This document shows, piece after piece, positions 1-10,077 of a stretch of DNA of 64,000 nucleotides. Made by a program: the position numbers and the translations under genes. Location of the stretch: assembly GCA_046290815.1 (NCBI GenBank), contig JBKBUF010000008.1, positions 62,001 to 126,000 on the forward strand, read 5' to 3'. The stretch's first letter is position 1, and the number at the start of each line of letters is the position of its first letter. Below the pieces are notes generated by a model, which had not been told where the DNA came from, did not search any database, and saw only the letters and a program-made list of their open reading frames with translations. Source of the stretch: JBKBUF01 sp046290815 (GTDB lineage Bacteria > Bacteroidota > Bacteroidia > Cytophagales > Cytophagaceae).

Positions 1-3000
1 CTTGGAAGAAGTGTGGAATGCTTCCTTAGATGCAACAAGTGCATCGTACTCCTCTTTAGAACCTACAATGTAGCTCTGGAAGTCTCTCTGGCCCGTTCCG
101 GCAGGGATAAGGTGTCCTACAATAACATTCTCTTTTAATCCTTGCAGATAGTCCACTTTTCCTCTTATAGATGCCTCGCTCAATACTTTAGTTGTTTCCT
201 GGAAGGAAGCAGCTGAAATAAAGCTTTCGGTACCTAATGAAGCTTGAGTAATACCTTGAAGCGTAGGTCTTGAAACCGCTGGCTCTGCATCTCTGACAGT
301 AACCAGTTTCAGGTCTTTCCTTTTCAGACTTGAGTTTTCATCTCTAAGTCTTCTGGCATTTACAATCATACCAGGCTTTAAGGTCTCGGAATCTCCGGCA
401 TCCATTACAACTTTTTTATCAAGGATAGAATCATTTTCTTCTCTGAAGGTAAATTTATCTACCACCTGCCCCTGAAGGAAATTAGTATCGCCGGCTTCAA
501 TGATTTCCACCTTCTGCATCATTTGTCTTACTATAACCTCGCAGTGCTTATCATTGATCTTTACACCCTGAAGTCTGTAAACTTCCTGAATCTCATTAAC
601 GAGATATTCCTGAACAGCAGTAGGCCCTTTGATAGCAAGTATATCGGATGGTGTTATCGCACCATCAGAAAGAGGATAACCAGCTTTCACGAAATCATTA
701 TCCTGAACAAGGATATGTTTAGAAAGCGGCACTAGATATCTTTTCTTCACGCCATCTTTTGACTCGATAAAGATTTCTCTGTTACCTCTCTTGATTCCTC
801 CGTAAGTAACCACACCGTCAATCTCAGAAACAACCGCAGGATTTGAAGGATTTCTTGCCTCAAACAACTCCGTTACTCTTGGAAGACCTCCTGTAATATC
901 CCTTGTTTTTCCGATTGCTCTAGGAATCTTTGCAAGAATCTGACCCGCTTTTACAGGCTGATCATTCTCAACTGCAAGGTGAGCACCTACCGGAATATTA
1001 TACACTTTGCTTTCACCTTTCTTAGGATGAACAACTATCGCAGGGTTTTTGGATTTATCTTTTGTATCAACGATAACTTTTTCTCTGTGACCGGTCTGCT
1101 CATCAGATTCCTCACGGAAAGTAATACCTTCCTCGATAGATTCAAATTCGATCTTACCGTCATACTCAGAAAGAATTACTGCGTTATATGGATCCCAGTT
1201 ACAAAGCTCTTGTCCTTTTGTTACTTTATCTCCTTCTTTTACTTTAAGGAATGCACCATAAGGAACGTGGTTGCTTATTAAAACTTTGTTAGATTTCTGA
1301 TCCATTATTCTAATCTCACCTGAACGACCCATAACCACGTTTACTGCCTCACCCTCATTGTTTGTTGTAGGTATAGATCTGATCTCGTCAAATGAAATTA
1401 CACCTTCGAATTTCGCTCTGATAGATGCATCAACAGCAATATTAGATGCTGTACCACCCACGTGGAATGTTCTAAGTGTTAACTGAGTTCCAGGCTCACC
1501 GATAGATTGTGCAGCAATAACTCCTACAGCTTCACCTTTTTCAGTCATTCTACCGGTTGCAAGATTTCTACCGTAGCATTTAGCACAAACACCTCTTCTT
1601 GATTCACATGTTAACACCGAACGGATCTCAACTGATTCAAGAGCTGTCTCATCTATAGACTTAGCTATCTCTTCACTGATTTCTTCACCTGCACCAATAA
1701 TAAGGTTATTTGTAATTGGGTCATAAACATCATGAACTGTCACACGGCCAAGAATTCTTTCAGATAGTGGCTCAACGATATCCTCATTATCTTTAAGAGC
1801 TGTTACAGTTAAACCTCTCAAGGTTCCGCAGTCAGGCTCAGTGATAACTACGTCCTGAGCAACGTCCACAAGCCTTCTAGTCAGGTAACCAGCATCAGCA
1901 GTCTTCAACGCAGTATCTGCAAGACCTTTTCTCGCACCGTGAGTGGAGATAAAGTACTCGATAACATCCAGACCTTCTTTAAAGTTAGAGATAATCGGGT
2001 TCTCGATAATCTCACCTACAGACCCCTGTAGATTCTTTTGTGGCTTAGCCATCAAACCTCTCATACCACCCAGCTGACGGATCTGCTCTCTGGAACCTCT
2101 TGCACCGGAGTGCATCATCATATAGATAGAGTTAAATCCTTGCTGATCGTTCTCTAATTGATTCATCAGCGTCTCTGTGATCTGAGAATTAATTCTGGTC
2201 CATATATCAATTACCTGATTATATCTTTCATTATCAGTAATCAATCCCATCAGGTAGTTATTCCATACTGCATCTACATCATCCTTAGCCTGAGCAATCA
2301 AATGATTTTTAGCCTCAGGAACCTTAACATCAGAAAGACCAATTGAAAGTCCTCCTCTGAAGGCAGACATAAATCCTAGTTGTTTAATATCATCCAGGAA
2401 TTGAGCAGTACGTGCATTACCGGCAAGTTTGAATACATGTCCGATAATTTGCTGAAGTTTTTTCTTAGTAAGTAGTTCGTTAATGAATCCCACTTCTTCA
2501 GGAACTACCAGATTAAATAATACTCTACCTGCAACAGTATCTATAACTTTAGTCTCAAGCTCACCCTTTTCATTTCTTACTTTGGTTCTAACTTTAATAT
2601 GAGCATGCTGAGAAAGTTTTTTCTCATTAAGAGCAATTACAACTTCTTCTGCAGAATAGAAGATTTTTCCTTCGCCTGCAATCGGGTGATCTTTTGTACT
2701 CTTTCTGCCTTTCGTAACATAATACAGTCCAAGAACCATGTCCTGAGAAGGTACGGTAATTGGTGCACCATTAGCAGGGTTAAGAATGTTATGTGATGCA
2801 AGCATTAAAACTGATGCTTCCAAGATAGCTTCTTGTCCAAGTGGAACGTGAACCGCCATCTGGTCACCGTCAAAGTCAGCGTTGAATGCAGTACATACAA
2901 GAGGGTGTAACTGGATCGCTTTTCCTTCTATCAGTTTAGGCTGAAACGCCTGAATACCTAGCCTGTGAAGTGTCGGAGCACGGTTTAGAAGTACCGGATG

Positions 3001-4296
3001 TCCTTTAAGTACGTTCTCAAGGATATCCCAAACTACAGGATCTTTACGATCTACAATTTTCTTTGCAGACTTAACCGTTTTAACAATTCCTCTTTCAATA
3101 AGCTTTCTTATAATAAATGGCTTGAACAATTCAGCAGCCATATCTTTAGGAAGACCACACTCATGAAGTTTCAACTCCGGACCAACAACAATTACTGAAC
3201 GACCTGAATAGTCAACCCTTTTTCCAAGAAGGTTTTGACGGAAACGTCCTTGTTTACCTTTAAGCATATCACTTAAAGATTTCAAAGCTCTGTTTCCTTC
3301 TGCTCTTACAGCGTTAACTTTTCGTGAATTGTCAAATAGAGAATCTACAGCTTCCTGAAGCATACGTTTCTCATTTCTAAGAATAACTTCAGGAGCTTTA
3401 ATTTCAATAAGTCTTTTCAGACGATTATTTCTGATAATAACCCTTCTGTAAAGATCATTTAAATCTGAAGTAGCAAAACGACCTCCATCAAGAGGAACAA
3501 GAGGACGTAATTCCGGAGGAATAACAGGAACCATCCTGATAACCATCCACTCAGGTTTATTCTCAATTCTGGTTCTGGCTTCTCTGAACGCCTCAACAAC
3601 CTTAAGTCTTTTTAAAGCTTCAGCTTTTCTCTGCTGAGATGTATCATTAGCTGCAGCATGTCTTAAGCTGTATGAAAGCTCATCAAGATCAAGTCTTGCA
3701 AGCAACATTTCAAGAGCCTCTGCTCCCATCTTCGCGATGAATTTGTTCGGATCATCATCGTCAAGCATTTGGTTCTCTCTTGGAAGTTTATCCAGAATAT
3801 CCAGATACTCATCTTCAGTTAAGAAATCAAGGTAGTTAATTCCGTCTTCAGCTTTCACACCTGCCTGAATAACTACATATCTTTCATAATAAATAATCTG
3901 ATCAAGTTTCTTGGTAGGTAATCCTAAAAGATAACCTATTTTATTTGGAAGAGATCTGAAATACCAGATGTGAGCGATTGGAACAACAAGTTCAATATGA
4001 CCCATTCTTTCACGTCTTACCTTTTTCTCAGTAACTTCCACACCGCATCTGTCACAGATAATCCCTTTATATCTTATTCTTTTATATTTTCCGCAATGAC
4101 ATTCCCAGTCCTTTACAGGTCCGAAAATCCTCTCACAGAACAATCCACCCATTTCAGGCTTATAAGTTCTGTAGTTGATTGTTTCTGGCTGAGTAACCTC
4201 ACCATGTGAACTTTCCAGAATCGATTCCGGAGAAGCCAGACTTATGGTGACTTTTGAGAAGTCTTGGTTTAGTTTTTTATTTTTTCTGAATGCCAT
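1..4296 (-). CDS. rpoC: RNA polymerase beta' subunit, 3' end cut by the window edge
   Basis: Largest subunit of RNA polymerase, carrying the catalytic magnesium. The frame is open from an ATG at 4296 to base 1 (1432 codons) with no stop, so the C-terminus lies outside the window. Seen: N-terminus MAFRKNKKLNQDF, an N-terminal zinc ribbon (CHCGKYKR ... CDRCGVEV, about residues 65-90), the catalytic NADFDGDQ at residues 472-479 with its three aspartates, and a second zinc site with CESRRGVCAKCYG. Length already visible fits the family (about 1400-1450 in Bacteroidota). It follows rpoB by 76 bp on the same strand; a strong hairpin lies in that gap. Confidence 0.97.
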   Translation of the reverse strand, partial: MAFRKNKKLNQDFSKVTISLASPESILESSHGEVTQPETINYRTYKPEMGGLFCERIFGPVKDWECHCGKYKRIRYKGIICDRCGVEVTEKKVRRERMGHIELVVPIAHIWYFRSLPNKIGYLLGLPTKKLDQIIYYERYVVIQAGVKAEDGINYLDFLTEDEYLDILDKLPRENQMLDDDDPNKFIAKMGAEALEMLLARLDLDELSYSLRHAAANDTSQQRKAEALKRLKVVEAFREARTRIENKPEWMVIRMVPVIPPELRPLVPLDGGRFATSDLNDLYRRVIIRNNRLKRLIEIKAPEVILRNEKRMLQEAVDSLFDNSRKVNAVRAEGNRALKSLSDMLKGKQGRFRQNLLGKRVDYSGRSVIVVGPELKLHECGLPKDMAAELFKPFIIRKLIERGIVKTVKSAKKIVDRKDPVVWDILENVLKGHPVLLNRAPTLHRLGIQAFQPKLIEGKAIQLHPLVCTAFNADFDGDQMAVHVPLGQEAILEASVLMLASHNILNPANGAPITVPSQDMVLGLYYVTKGRKSTKDHPIAGEGKIFYSAEEVVIALNEKKLSQHAHIKVRTKVRNEKGELETKVIDTVAGRVLFNLVVPEEVGFINELLTKKKLQQIIGHVFKLAGNARTAQFLDDIKQLGFMSAFRGGLSIGLSDVKVPEAKNHLIAQAKDDVDAVWNNYLMGLITDNERYNQVIDIWTRINSQITETLMNQLENDQQGFNSIYMMMHSGARGSREQIRQLGGMRGLMAKPQKNLQGSVGEIIENPIISNFKEGLDVIEYFISTHGARKGLADTALKTADAGYLTRRLVDVAQDVVITEPDCGTLRGLTVTALKDNEDIVEPLSERILGRVTVHDVYDPITNNLIIGAGEEISEEIAKSIDETALESVEIRSVLTCESRRGVCAKCYGRNLATGRMTEKGEAVGVIAAQSIGEPGTQLTLRTFHVGGTASNIAVDASIRAKFEGVISFDEIRSIPTTNNEGEAVNVVMGRSGEIRIMDQKSNKVLISNHVPYGAFLKVKEGDKVTKGQELCNWDPYNAVILSEYDGKIEFESIEEGITFREESDEQTGHREKVIVDTKDKSKNPAIVVHPKKGESKVYNIPVGAHLAVENDQPVKAGQILAKIPRAIGKTRDITGGLPRVTELFEARNPSNPAVVSEIDGVVTYGGIKRGNREIFIESKDGVKKRYLVPLSKHILVQDNDFVKAGYPLSDGAITPSDILAIKGPTAVQEYLVNEIQEVYRLQGVKINDKHCEVIVRQMMQKVEIIEAGDTNFLQGQVVDKFTFREENDSILDKKVVMDAGDSETLKPGMIVNARRLRDENSSLKRKDLKLVTVRDAEPAVSRPTLQGITQASLGTESFISAASFQETTKVLSEASIRGKVDYLQGLKENVIVGHLIPAGTGQRDFQSYIVGSKEEYDALVASKEAFHTSSK

Positions 4297-4338
4297 TTTT
4301 ATTGTATTAATGTGCTAGAAATAATCAAAAAATTTAAT

Positions 4339-4365
4339 CAGGCTGAAGAATAAATCTTCAGCCTG
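4339..4365 (-). promoter_or_regulatory. Perfect 11-bp hairpin between rpoB and rpoC
   Basis: Arms CAGGCTGAAGA and TCTTCAGCCTG pair perfectly around a 5-base loop, starting 7 bases after the rpoB stop. On the transcribed strand the stem is followed by ATTAAATTTTTT, so the T-run is 5 bases away rather than adjacent. It may be an intercistronic processing or attenuation hairpin rather than a full terminator, since rpoC needs read-through (inference). Confidence 0.6.
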
Positions 4366-4372
4366 TAATACT

Positions 4373-7300
4373 TTAGTCTAGTGTGATCTCTAATGCAAGA
4401 CCTCTTAACTCATGAACCAATACATTGAAGGATTCAGGAATATTTGGTTTTGGCATATTTTCACCTTTAACTATTGCCTCATATGCTTTAGCTCTTCCAA
4501 TCACATCATCAGATTTAACTGTTAGAATTTCTTGAAGAACATTTGCTGCTCCGAATGCCTCAAGAGCCCAAACCTCCATTTCTCCGAATCTTTGTCCACC
4601 AAACTGAGCTTTACCTCCAAGTGGCTGCTGAGTTATCAGAGAGTAAGGTCCGATTGAACGAGCGTGCATCTTATCATCAACAAGGTGACCCAGTTTCAAC
4701 ATATAGATCACACCAACAGTTACCGGCTGATCAAATCTATCTCCGGATAAACCGTCATACAGGTAAGTTCTTCCAAATTCAGGAAGATTTGCAAGTGTAA
4801 GTTCATTTGCAACCTCAGCTTCACTTGCTCCATCAAAAATAGGAGTTGCATAAGTCTTACCTAATTTCAATCCTGCCCATCCAAGTACAGTTTCATAAAT
4901 CTGACCCAAGTTCATACGGGAAGGCACACCAAGCGGATTAAGTACAATATCAACAGGTGTTCCGTCTGCAAGGAATGGCATATCCTCTTCTCTTACAATC
5001 TTAGCAACAACACCTTTGTTTCCGTGACGCCCTGCCATCTTATCACCCACTTTTAGTTTACGCTTTTTAGCCACATAAACTTTAGCAAGCTGAACGATAC
5101 CTGCAGGCAACTCGTCACCAACTTCAAGAGTAAATCTTTCTCTCTTAAATCTACCTGCTAATTCATTTCTCTTTCTGTTGTAATTTTTCACCAATGAAAA
5201 CAACAATGCATTTGTATTTGCATCATTGGTCCAGTTATCTAATACAAGATCACCGATTAGATTAGCCTCTTCAGGAACATTATATGTACTTTCATCTTTG
5301 TAGATATTCTTTTCAGGGAAAAGATTTTCAGTAATATTTTTTCTATTAAACTTAACGCCCTTAGAAACAATTTCATCACCAAATTTATGCTTCACACCCT
5401 GACTTGTTTTACCATCCAAAAGCTCAACCATTTTCTCAATCATGGTTGCTCTTATGCTAAGAAGGTCTTTACTGTATTTACCCTTCAGTGTATCTACCTG
5501 CTTCTTAGATTTTGCTCTGATGTCTTTATCTTTTTTCGGACGAGAGAAAAGTTTAGTATCAATAACAACACCTTTCAATGAAGGAGAAGCTTTTAATGAT
5601 GCATCTTTTACATCACCTGCTTTATCACCAAAGATGGCTCTAAGCAGTTTTTCTTCAGGAGTCGGATCTGTTTCCCCTTTAGGAGTAATCTTTCCGATTA
5701 GTATATCACCTTCTTTAACTTCAGCACCTATTCTTACTATACCATTTTCATCAAGATTCTTAACTGCTTCTTCGCTAACGTTAGGAATTTCAGAAGTCAA
5801 CTCTTCTTCTCCGCGTTTGGTATCTCTTACTTCCAGCTCAAATTCTTCAATATGAATTGAGGTAAAGATATCGTCACGAACTACTTTCTCTGAAATAACA
5901 ATTGCGTCCTCAAAGTTATATCCCTGCCATGGCATGAAGGCAACTTTAAGATTTCTTCCAAGTGCCAGCTCACCGTTGTGAGTAGCATAACCTTCACATA
6001 GAACCTGACCTTTTTTAATCTTTTGCCCTTTGAAAACAATAGGCTTTAGATTGATGCAGGTATCCTGATTAGTTCTTCTGAATTTAACAAGATTGTATAC
6101 TCTTGATTCAGTATCAAAATTTACCAGTTTCTCTTCAGAAGTCAGATCGTATTTGATAACAATTTTCTTAGCATCCACAAATTCTACCACTCCTGATCCT
6201 TCTGCAGTAATAAGTGCTCTTGAATCTATAGCAACTCTTCCTTCCAAACCTGTTCCTACAATAGGAGCTTCAGGTTTTAAAAGAGGTACTGCCTGACGTT
6301 GCATGTTAGATCCCATCAAGGCTCTGTTAGCATCGTCGTGTTCAAGGAATGGAATAAGTGAAGCTGCTACCGATACAATCTGGTTAGGAGCTACGTCCAT
6401 ATAACTGATTTTATCAGGTTCGATTACAGGGAAGTCACCTTCATATCTTGCCTTAACTTTATCTCTTAAGAAATTTCCTGTATCGTCAATTTCCGCATTT
6501 GCCTGAGCGATGTTATGTCTGTCCTCTTCTTCAGCGGTCAGATACATTACAGGCTCTTTAAGCTTTACTTTAGAATTTTCAACTTTTATATATGGAGTTT
6601 CGATGAAACCCATATTGTTTACTTTAGCATGAACACAAAGTGAAGAAATCAAACCAATGTTTGGACCTTCTGGAGTCTCAATAGTACAAAGACGACCATA
6701 ATGAGTGTAGTGAACGTCACGAACCTCAAATCCCGCTCTTTCTCTTGAAAGTCCACCAGGACCAAGAGCCGACATTCTTCTCTTGTGGGTAATCTCTGCC
6801 AATGGATTGGTTTGATCCATAAACTGAGAAAGCTGATTGGTACCAAAGAAGGAGTTAATTACAGAAGAAAGTGTTCTTGCATTGATAAGGTCAACAGGTT
6901 TAAAATCCTCATTATCCCTTACGTTCATTCTTTCTTTAATAGTTCTCGCCATTCTCGCAAGACCAACTCCGAACTGGCTGTAAAGCTGCTCGCCAACTGT
7001 TCTTACCCTTCTATTACTTAAGTGGTCGATATCGTCCACAACAGCTTTAGAGTTGATAAGGCCAATCAGATATTTAACGATGGAAATAATATCCTGAGTA
7101 GTGAGTACTCTGATATCAGATGCAATTTCCAATCCTAATTTCTTATTTATCCTATATCTTCCAACTTCACCCAGATCATATCTTTTATCCGAGAAGAATA
7201 GATTCTGAATAATATCTCTTGCAGTTTGCTCATCGGGAGCCTCAGTATTTCTAAGCTGACGATAAATTTGTTCTACTGCTTCTTTCTCTGAATTTGAATT

Positions 7301-8248
7301 ATCTTTCTGAAGTGTATTATATATAATTGAATAATCAGCAATATTGATATCCTCCCTGTGCAGGATAATTGATTTTGTACCGGATTCAAGAATAGTCTCA
7401 AGATCCTCTTCTGAAATTACAGAATCTCTTTCCAACAAAACTTCATTTCTGTCAATAGAAACTACTTCTCCGGTATCTTCATCCACAAAATCTTCAGTCC
7501 ATGAACGAAGAACTCTTGCCGCAAGCTTTCTTCCGATTACTTTCTTAAGAGATGCTTTAGTGGCATCTACTTCTTCAGAAAGTCCGAATAAATCAAGAAT
7601 ATCTTTATCGGATCCGTAACCAATTGCGCGAAGCAATGTAGTTACAGGAAACTTTTTCTTTCTGTCAATGTAAGCATACATTACATTGTTCACGTCCGTA
7701 GCAAATTCAATCCACGAACCTTTGAAAGGAATAATTCTGGCAGAGTATAATTTAGTACCATTAGTATGTTTGCTTTGAGCAAAGAAAACACCCGGTGATC
7801 TGTGCAACTGAGATACAATCACTCTTTCAGCGCCATTGATAATAAAGGACCCTTTTTCGGTCATATAAGGGATATTACCAAGGAAAACTTCCTGCTCTAT
7901 AGTCTGGAAATCTTCGTTATCCTCATCATTACATGACAATCTTAGTTTTGCCTTTAAAGGCACTGAGAAAGTCAAGCCTCTGTCAATACATTCATCTACA
8001 GAATATTTTGGCGGGTCGATTGTATAATCGATGAACTCCAGTACAAAATTTTCTCTTGAATCAGTGATTGGAAAATTTTCAGCAAACACTTTATACAATC
8101 CTTCTCTTGAGCGACTTTCAGAAGGAGTATCTATCTGAAAGAAATCTTTGAAGGATTGAAGTTGTACATCCAAAAAATCTGGATAATCCAATAATGCTTT
8201 TCTGGAAGCAAAACTTAATCTTTCCGGTTTGTTTATAATGGTAGCCAA
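4373..8248 (-). CDS. rpoB: RNA polymerase beta subunit
   Basis: Second-largest RNA polymerase subunit, 1291 residues, about the usual length. The rifampicin-contact region (GTNQLSQFMDQTNPLAEITHK and the following MSALGPGGLSRERAGFEVRD, about residues 466-515) looks wild type by eye. Also visible are the GRHGNKGVV segment and the C-terminal GGKAQFGGQRFGEMEVWALEA clamp-contact motif. Start ATG at 8248 gives MATIINKPERLSF, typical for Bacteroidota. It lies between rplL (145 bp upstream, with hairpins in the gap) and rpoC, as in most bacteria. Expression is probably set by the upstream tRNA/tuf and secE promoters plus attenuation in the rplL-rpoB gap. Confidence 0.99.
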   Translation of the reverse strand: MATIINKPERLSFASRKALLDYPDFLDVQLQSFKDFFQIDTPSESRSREGLYKVFAENFPITDSRENFVLEFIDYTIDPPKYSVDECIDRGLTFSVPLKAKLRLSCNDEDNEDFQTIEQEVFLGNIPYMTEKGSFIINGAERVIVSQLHRSPGVFFAQSKHTNGTKLYSARIIPFKGSWIEFATDVNNVMYAYIDRKKKFPVTTLLRAIGYGSDKDILDLFGLSEEVDATKASLKKVIGRKLAARVLRSWTEDFVDEDTGEVVSIDRNEVLLERDSVISEEDLETILESGTKSIILHREDINIADYSIIYNTLQKDNSNSEKEAVEQIYRQLRNTEAPDEQTARDIIQNLFFSDKRYDLGEVGRYRINKKLGLEIASDIRVLTTQDIISIVKYLIGLINSKAVVDDIDHLSNRRVRTVGEQLYSQFGVGLARMARTIKERMNVRDNEDFKPVDLINARTLSSVINSFFGTNQLSQFMDQTNPLAEITHKRRMSALGPGGLSRERAGFEVRDVHYTHYGRLCTIETPEGPNIGLISSLCVHAKVNNMGFIETPYIKVENSKVKLKEPVMYLTAEEEDRHNIAQANAEIDDTGNFLRDKVKARYEGDFPVIEPDKISYMDVAPNQIVSVAASLIPFLEHDDANRALMGSNMQRQAVPLLKPEAPIVGTGLEGRVAIDSRALITAEGSGVVEFVDAKKIVIKYDLTSEEKLVNFDTESRVYNLVKFRRTNQDTCINLKPIVFKGQKIKKGQVLCEGYATHNGELALGRNLKVAFMPWQGYNFEDAIVISEKVVRDDIFTSIHIEEFELEVRDTKRGEEELTSEIPNVSEEAVKNLDENGIVRIGAEVKEGDILIGKITPKGETDPTPEEKLLRAIFGDKAGDVKDASLKASPSLKGVVIDTKLFSRPKKDKDIRAKSKKQVDTLKGKYSKDLLSIRATMIEKMVELLDGKTSQGVKHKFGDEIVSKGVKFNRKNITENLFPEKNIYKDESTYNVPEEANLIGDLVLDNWTNDANTNALLFSLVKNYNRKRNELAGRFKRERFTLEVGDELPAGIVQLAKVYVAKKRKLKVGDKMAGRHGNKGVVAKIVREEDMPFLADGTPVDIVLNPLGVPSRMNLGQIYETVLGWAGLKLGKTYATPIFDGASEAEVANELTLANLPEFGRTYLYDGLSGDRFDQPVTVGVIYMLKLGHLVDDKMHARSIGPYSLITQQPLGGKAQFGGQRFGEMEVWALEAFGAANVLQEILTVKSDDVIGRAKAYEAIVKGENMPKPNIPESFNVLVHELRGLALEITLD

Positions 8249-8333
8249 TGCTTTAGTTTTTTTGTTAAAGATTAATTTTCATTAGCTGTCTGTGCTTAAA
8301 ATGTATAATCAAATTATGGGCACAAACAGGAAA

Positions 8334-8357
8334 AGACCTGACTTGAATGCCAGGCCT
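8334..8357 (-). terminator. Attenuator-like hairpin in the rplL-rpoB gap
   Basis: On the minus strand AGGCCTG and CAGGTCT pair (7 bp, one G-U) around CATTCAAGT and are followed directly by TTTT. The position between rplL and rpoB matches where E. coli has a partial terminator that lowers rpoBC expression relative to ribosomal protein genes (known there, inferred here). Confidence 0.5.
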
Positions 8358-8379
8358 GATTCTTTAAAGGCTGTTAAAC

Positions 8380-8394
8380 AGGTATGAAATACCT
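8380..8394 (-). promoter_or_regulatory. Small hairpin touching the rplL stop codon
   Basis: AGGTAT and ATACCT pair around TTC, beginning at the last base of the rplL stop codon. It could protect the rplL 3' end or form a two-hairpin attenuator with the stem at 8334-8357. The stem is short, so support is modest. Confidence 0.35.
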
Positions 8395-8780
8395 TATTTA
8401 ATTTCAACTTCAGCTCCAGCCTCTTCTAATTGCTTCTTAAGGTTTTCAGCCTCTGATTTTGGTAAACCTTCTTTAACAGGTTTTGGAGTAGAATCAACTA
8501 GATCTTTAGCTTCTTTCAAACCAAGTCCAGTAAGATCTTTAACAAGCTTTACGATAGCAAGTTTAGCTCCACCTGGGGATTTAAGGATAACATCGAATGC
8601 GGTTTTTTCAGCAGCTGCTTCACCAGCACCTGCTCCAGCACCAGCACCACCAGCTACCATAACAGGAGCTGCAGCAGCAGGTTCTATACCATATTCGTCT
8701 TTCAAAATTTTCGCTAATTCATTAACTTCCTTAACAGTTAAATTTACTAGTTGCTCAGCGAATGCTTTTAAATCTGCCAT
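8394..8780 (-). CDS. rplL: Ribosomal protein L7/L12
   Basis: Stalk protein of the 50S subunit that recruits translation GTPases; 128 residues. The N-terminal dimerisation domain (MADLKAFAEQLVNLTVKEVNEL) is followed by a flexible hinge unusually rich in Gly/Ala (repeated AG pairs near residues 43-57) and the globular C-terminal domain with KTAFDVILKSPGGAKLAIVK and the GLGLKEAKDLVDSTPKPVKE helices. It lies 54 bp downstream of rplJ, the usual partner. It is probably regulated at translation by L10-L12 binding to the mRNA (known for the family). Confidence 0.98.
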   Translation of the reverse strand: MADLKAFAEQLVNLTVKEVNELAKILKDEYGIEPAAAAPVMVAGGAGAGAGAGEAAAEKTAFDVILKSPGGAKLAIVKLVKDLTGLGLKEAKDLVDSTPKPVKEGLPKSEAENLKKQLEEAGAEVEIK

Positions 8781-8834
8781 TTTATTCTATATTTAAAAAT
8801 TACGAAAATATATTACTTTGTATTAAAATTGTAG

Positions 8835-9362
8835 TTATTCAGGTTTCTCTGAAAGTGTTTTAACAATTCCAGAAAGTTTATTTCCACCGCTTTGAAGTGC
8901 AGAAACAACATTCTTAGCAGGAGATTGAAGTAACGCGATAATATCTGCGATAAGTTCATGCTTAGATTTAATGTTAGCAAGATACTCAAGCTGATCCTCG
9001 CCTACCACAATATCGCTGTCAACAAAGGCACCTTTTAGTTTTGGTTTGTCTGTACCGGATTTGTAGAATTCTTTTAGAAGCTTTGCAGGTGCATTGCCGG
9101 ATTCTGCAAATAAAATACCACTGAAACCTTTCAAAACGGAAGCATTAAAAGGAGTTGTATCTGTGTCTTTTACAGCAAGTGCTTTTTTAATTAGTGAATT
9201 CTTAACCACTCTGTACTCGATACCTTTAGAATAACAAAGCTTTCTGAATTTATTCACCTGATCAACAGTAAGACCTGATGCATCAGTGATGTAGAAGTAG
9301 TTAGAATTTTTGAATTTGCTGCTCAGTTCTTCAATAATCTGAGCTTTTTCTTCTCTAGTCAT
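8835..9362 (-). CDS. rplJ: Ribosomal protein L10
   Basis: Base of the L7/L12 stalk; binds 23S rRNA and L12 dimers. 175 residues, normal length. The N-terminal MTREEKAQIIEELSSKF and the alpha/beta core with ASGLTVDQVNKFRKLCYS and YRVVKNSLIKKAL are characteristic. The C-terminal helix that carries L12 dimers is visible at about residues 140-170. Four bases separate it from rplA, so the two are probably translationally coupled. Confidence 0.98.
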   Translation of the reverse strand: MTREEKAQIIEELSSKFKNSNYFYITDASGLTVDQVNKFRKLCYSKGIEYRVVKNSLIKKALAVKDTDTTPFNASVLKGFSGILFAESGNAPAKLLKEFYKSGTDKPKLKGAFVDSDIVVGEDQLEYLANIKSKHELIADIIALLQSPAKNVVSALQSGGNKLSGIVKTLSEKPE

Positions 9363-9366
9363 TTTC

Positions 9367-10065
9367 TTATAGTCCTACGATTGAACTTTTGTCTACTTTA
9401 ATTCCCGGGCTCATTGTGCTGGAAATTGAAATACTTTTTATATAAGTACCTTTTGCGGAAGCCGGCTTCAATTTGGAAATTGTCTGAAGAAGCTCATTAG
9501 CGTTGTCCTGAATTTTGTCAGGACTGAAAGACACTTTACCAATGCTTGTATGAACAATTCCGTATTTATCTACTTTAAAATCAATTTTACCCTGTTTGAT
9601 TTCTTTCACAGCTTTTCCAACCTCCAAAGTTACAGTACCAGCTTTCGGATTTGGCATAAGGTTTCTTGGACCAAGAACTCTACCAAGCTTACCAACTTTG
9701 GCCATAACCGTTGGCATAGTGATAATAACATCAACATCAACCCATCCCTGCTCTATTTTCTGGATATAATCGTCCAATCCTACATGTTCTGCACCAGCAT
9801 CTTTTGCTTCCTGCGCTTTATCAGGCGTGCAAAGAACTAACACTCTCACATCTTTTCCTGTACCGTGTGGTAAAGCAACAACACCTCTAACCATCTGATC
9901 AGATTTTTTAGGATCTACTCCTAACCTGATATCAACATCGACAGAAGCATCGAATTTTGTGTAATTCACATCCTTTACCAGCTTTGCAGCATCTGCAAGA
10001 GAATACTCCTGTTCAGGATTATATTTGCTGATTGCAGCTTTTTGTTTTTTAGTTAATTTCGCCAT
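9367..10065 (-). CDS. rplA: Ribosomal protein L1
   Basis: L1-stalk protein of the 50S subunit and, in many bacteria, translational repressor of its own operon. I place the start at the ATG at 10065 (MAKLTKKQKAAISKY, 232 residues); the frame extends three codons upstream to a TTG at 10074, but that would put a poor start only 3 bases from the rplK stop. Core motifs seen: FDASVDVDIRLGVDPKKSDQ and the GRVLGPRNLMPNPKAGTV signature. It sits between rplK and rplJ in the standard order. Confidence 0.97.
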   Translation of the reverse strand: MAKLTKKQKAAISKYNPEQEYSLADAAKLVKDVNYTKFDASVDVDIRLGVDPKKSDQMVRGVVALPHGTGKDVRVLVLCTPDKAQEAKDAGAEHVGLDDYIQKIEQGWVDVDVIITMPTVMAKVGKLGRVLGPRNLMPNPKAGTVTLEVGKAVKEIKQGKIDFKVDKYGIVHTSIGKVSFSPDKIQDNANELLQTISKLKPASAKGTYIKSISISSTMSPGIKVDKSSIVGL

Positions 10066-10077
10066 TGTGATCAAATA

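Noticed and set aside
5442..5855. 137-residue frame opposite rpoB
   Set aside because: Inside rpoB; Ser/Leu-rich shadow of an Asp/Glu/Lys-rich coding strand.
10066..10074. Three extra codons upstream of rplA with TTG start
   Set aside because: A good ATG with the conserved MAKLTKKQ follows; the TTG lies 3 bases from the rplK end.
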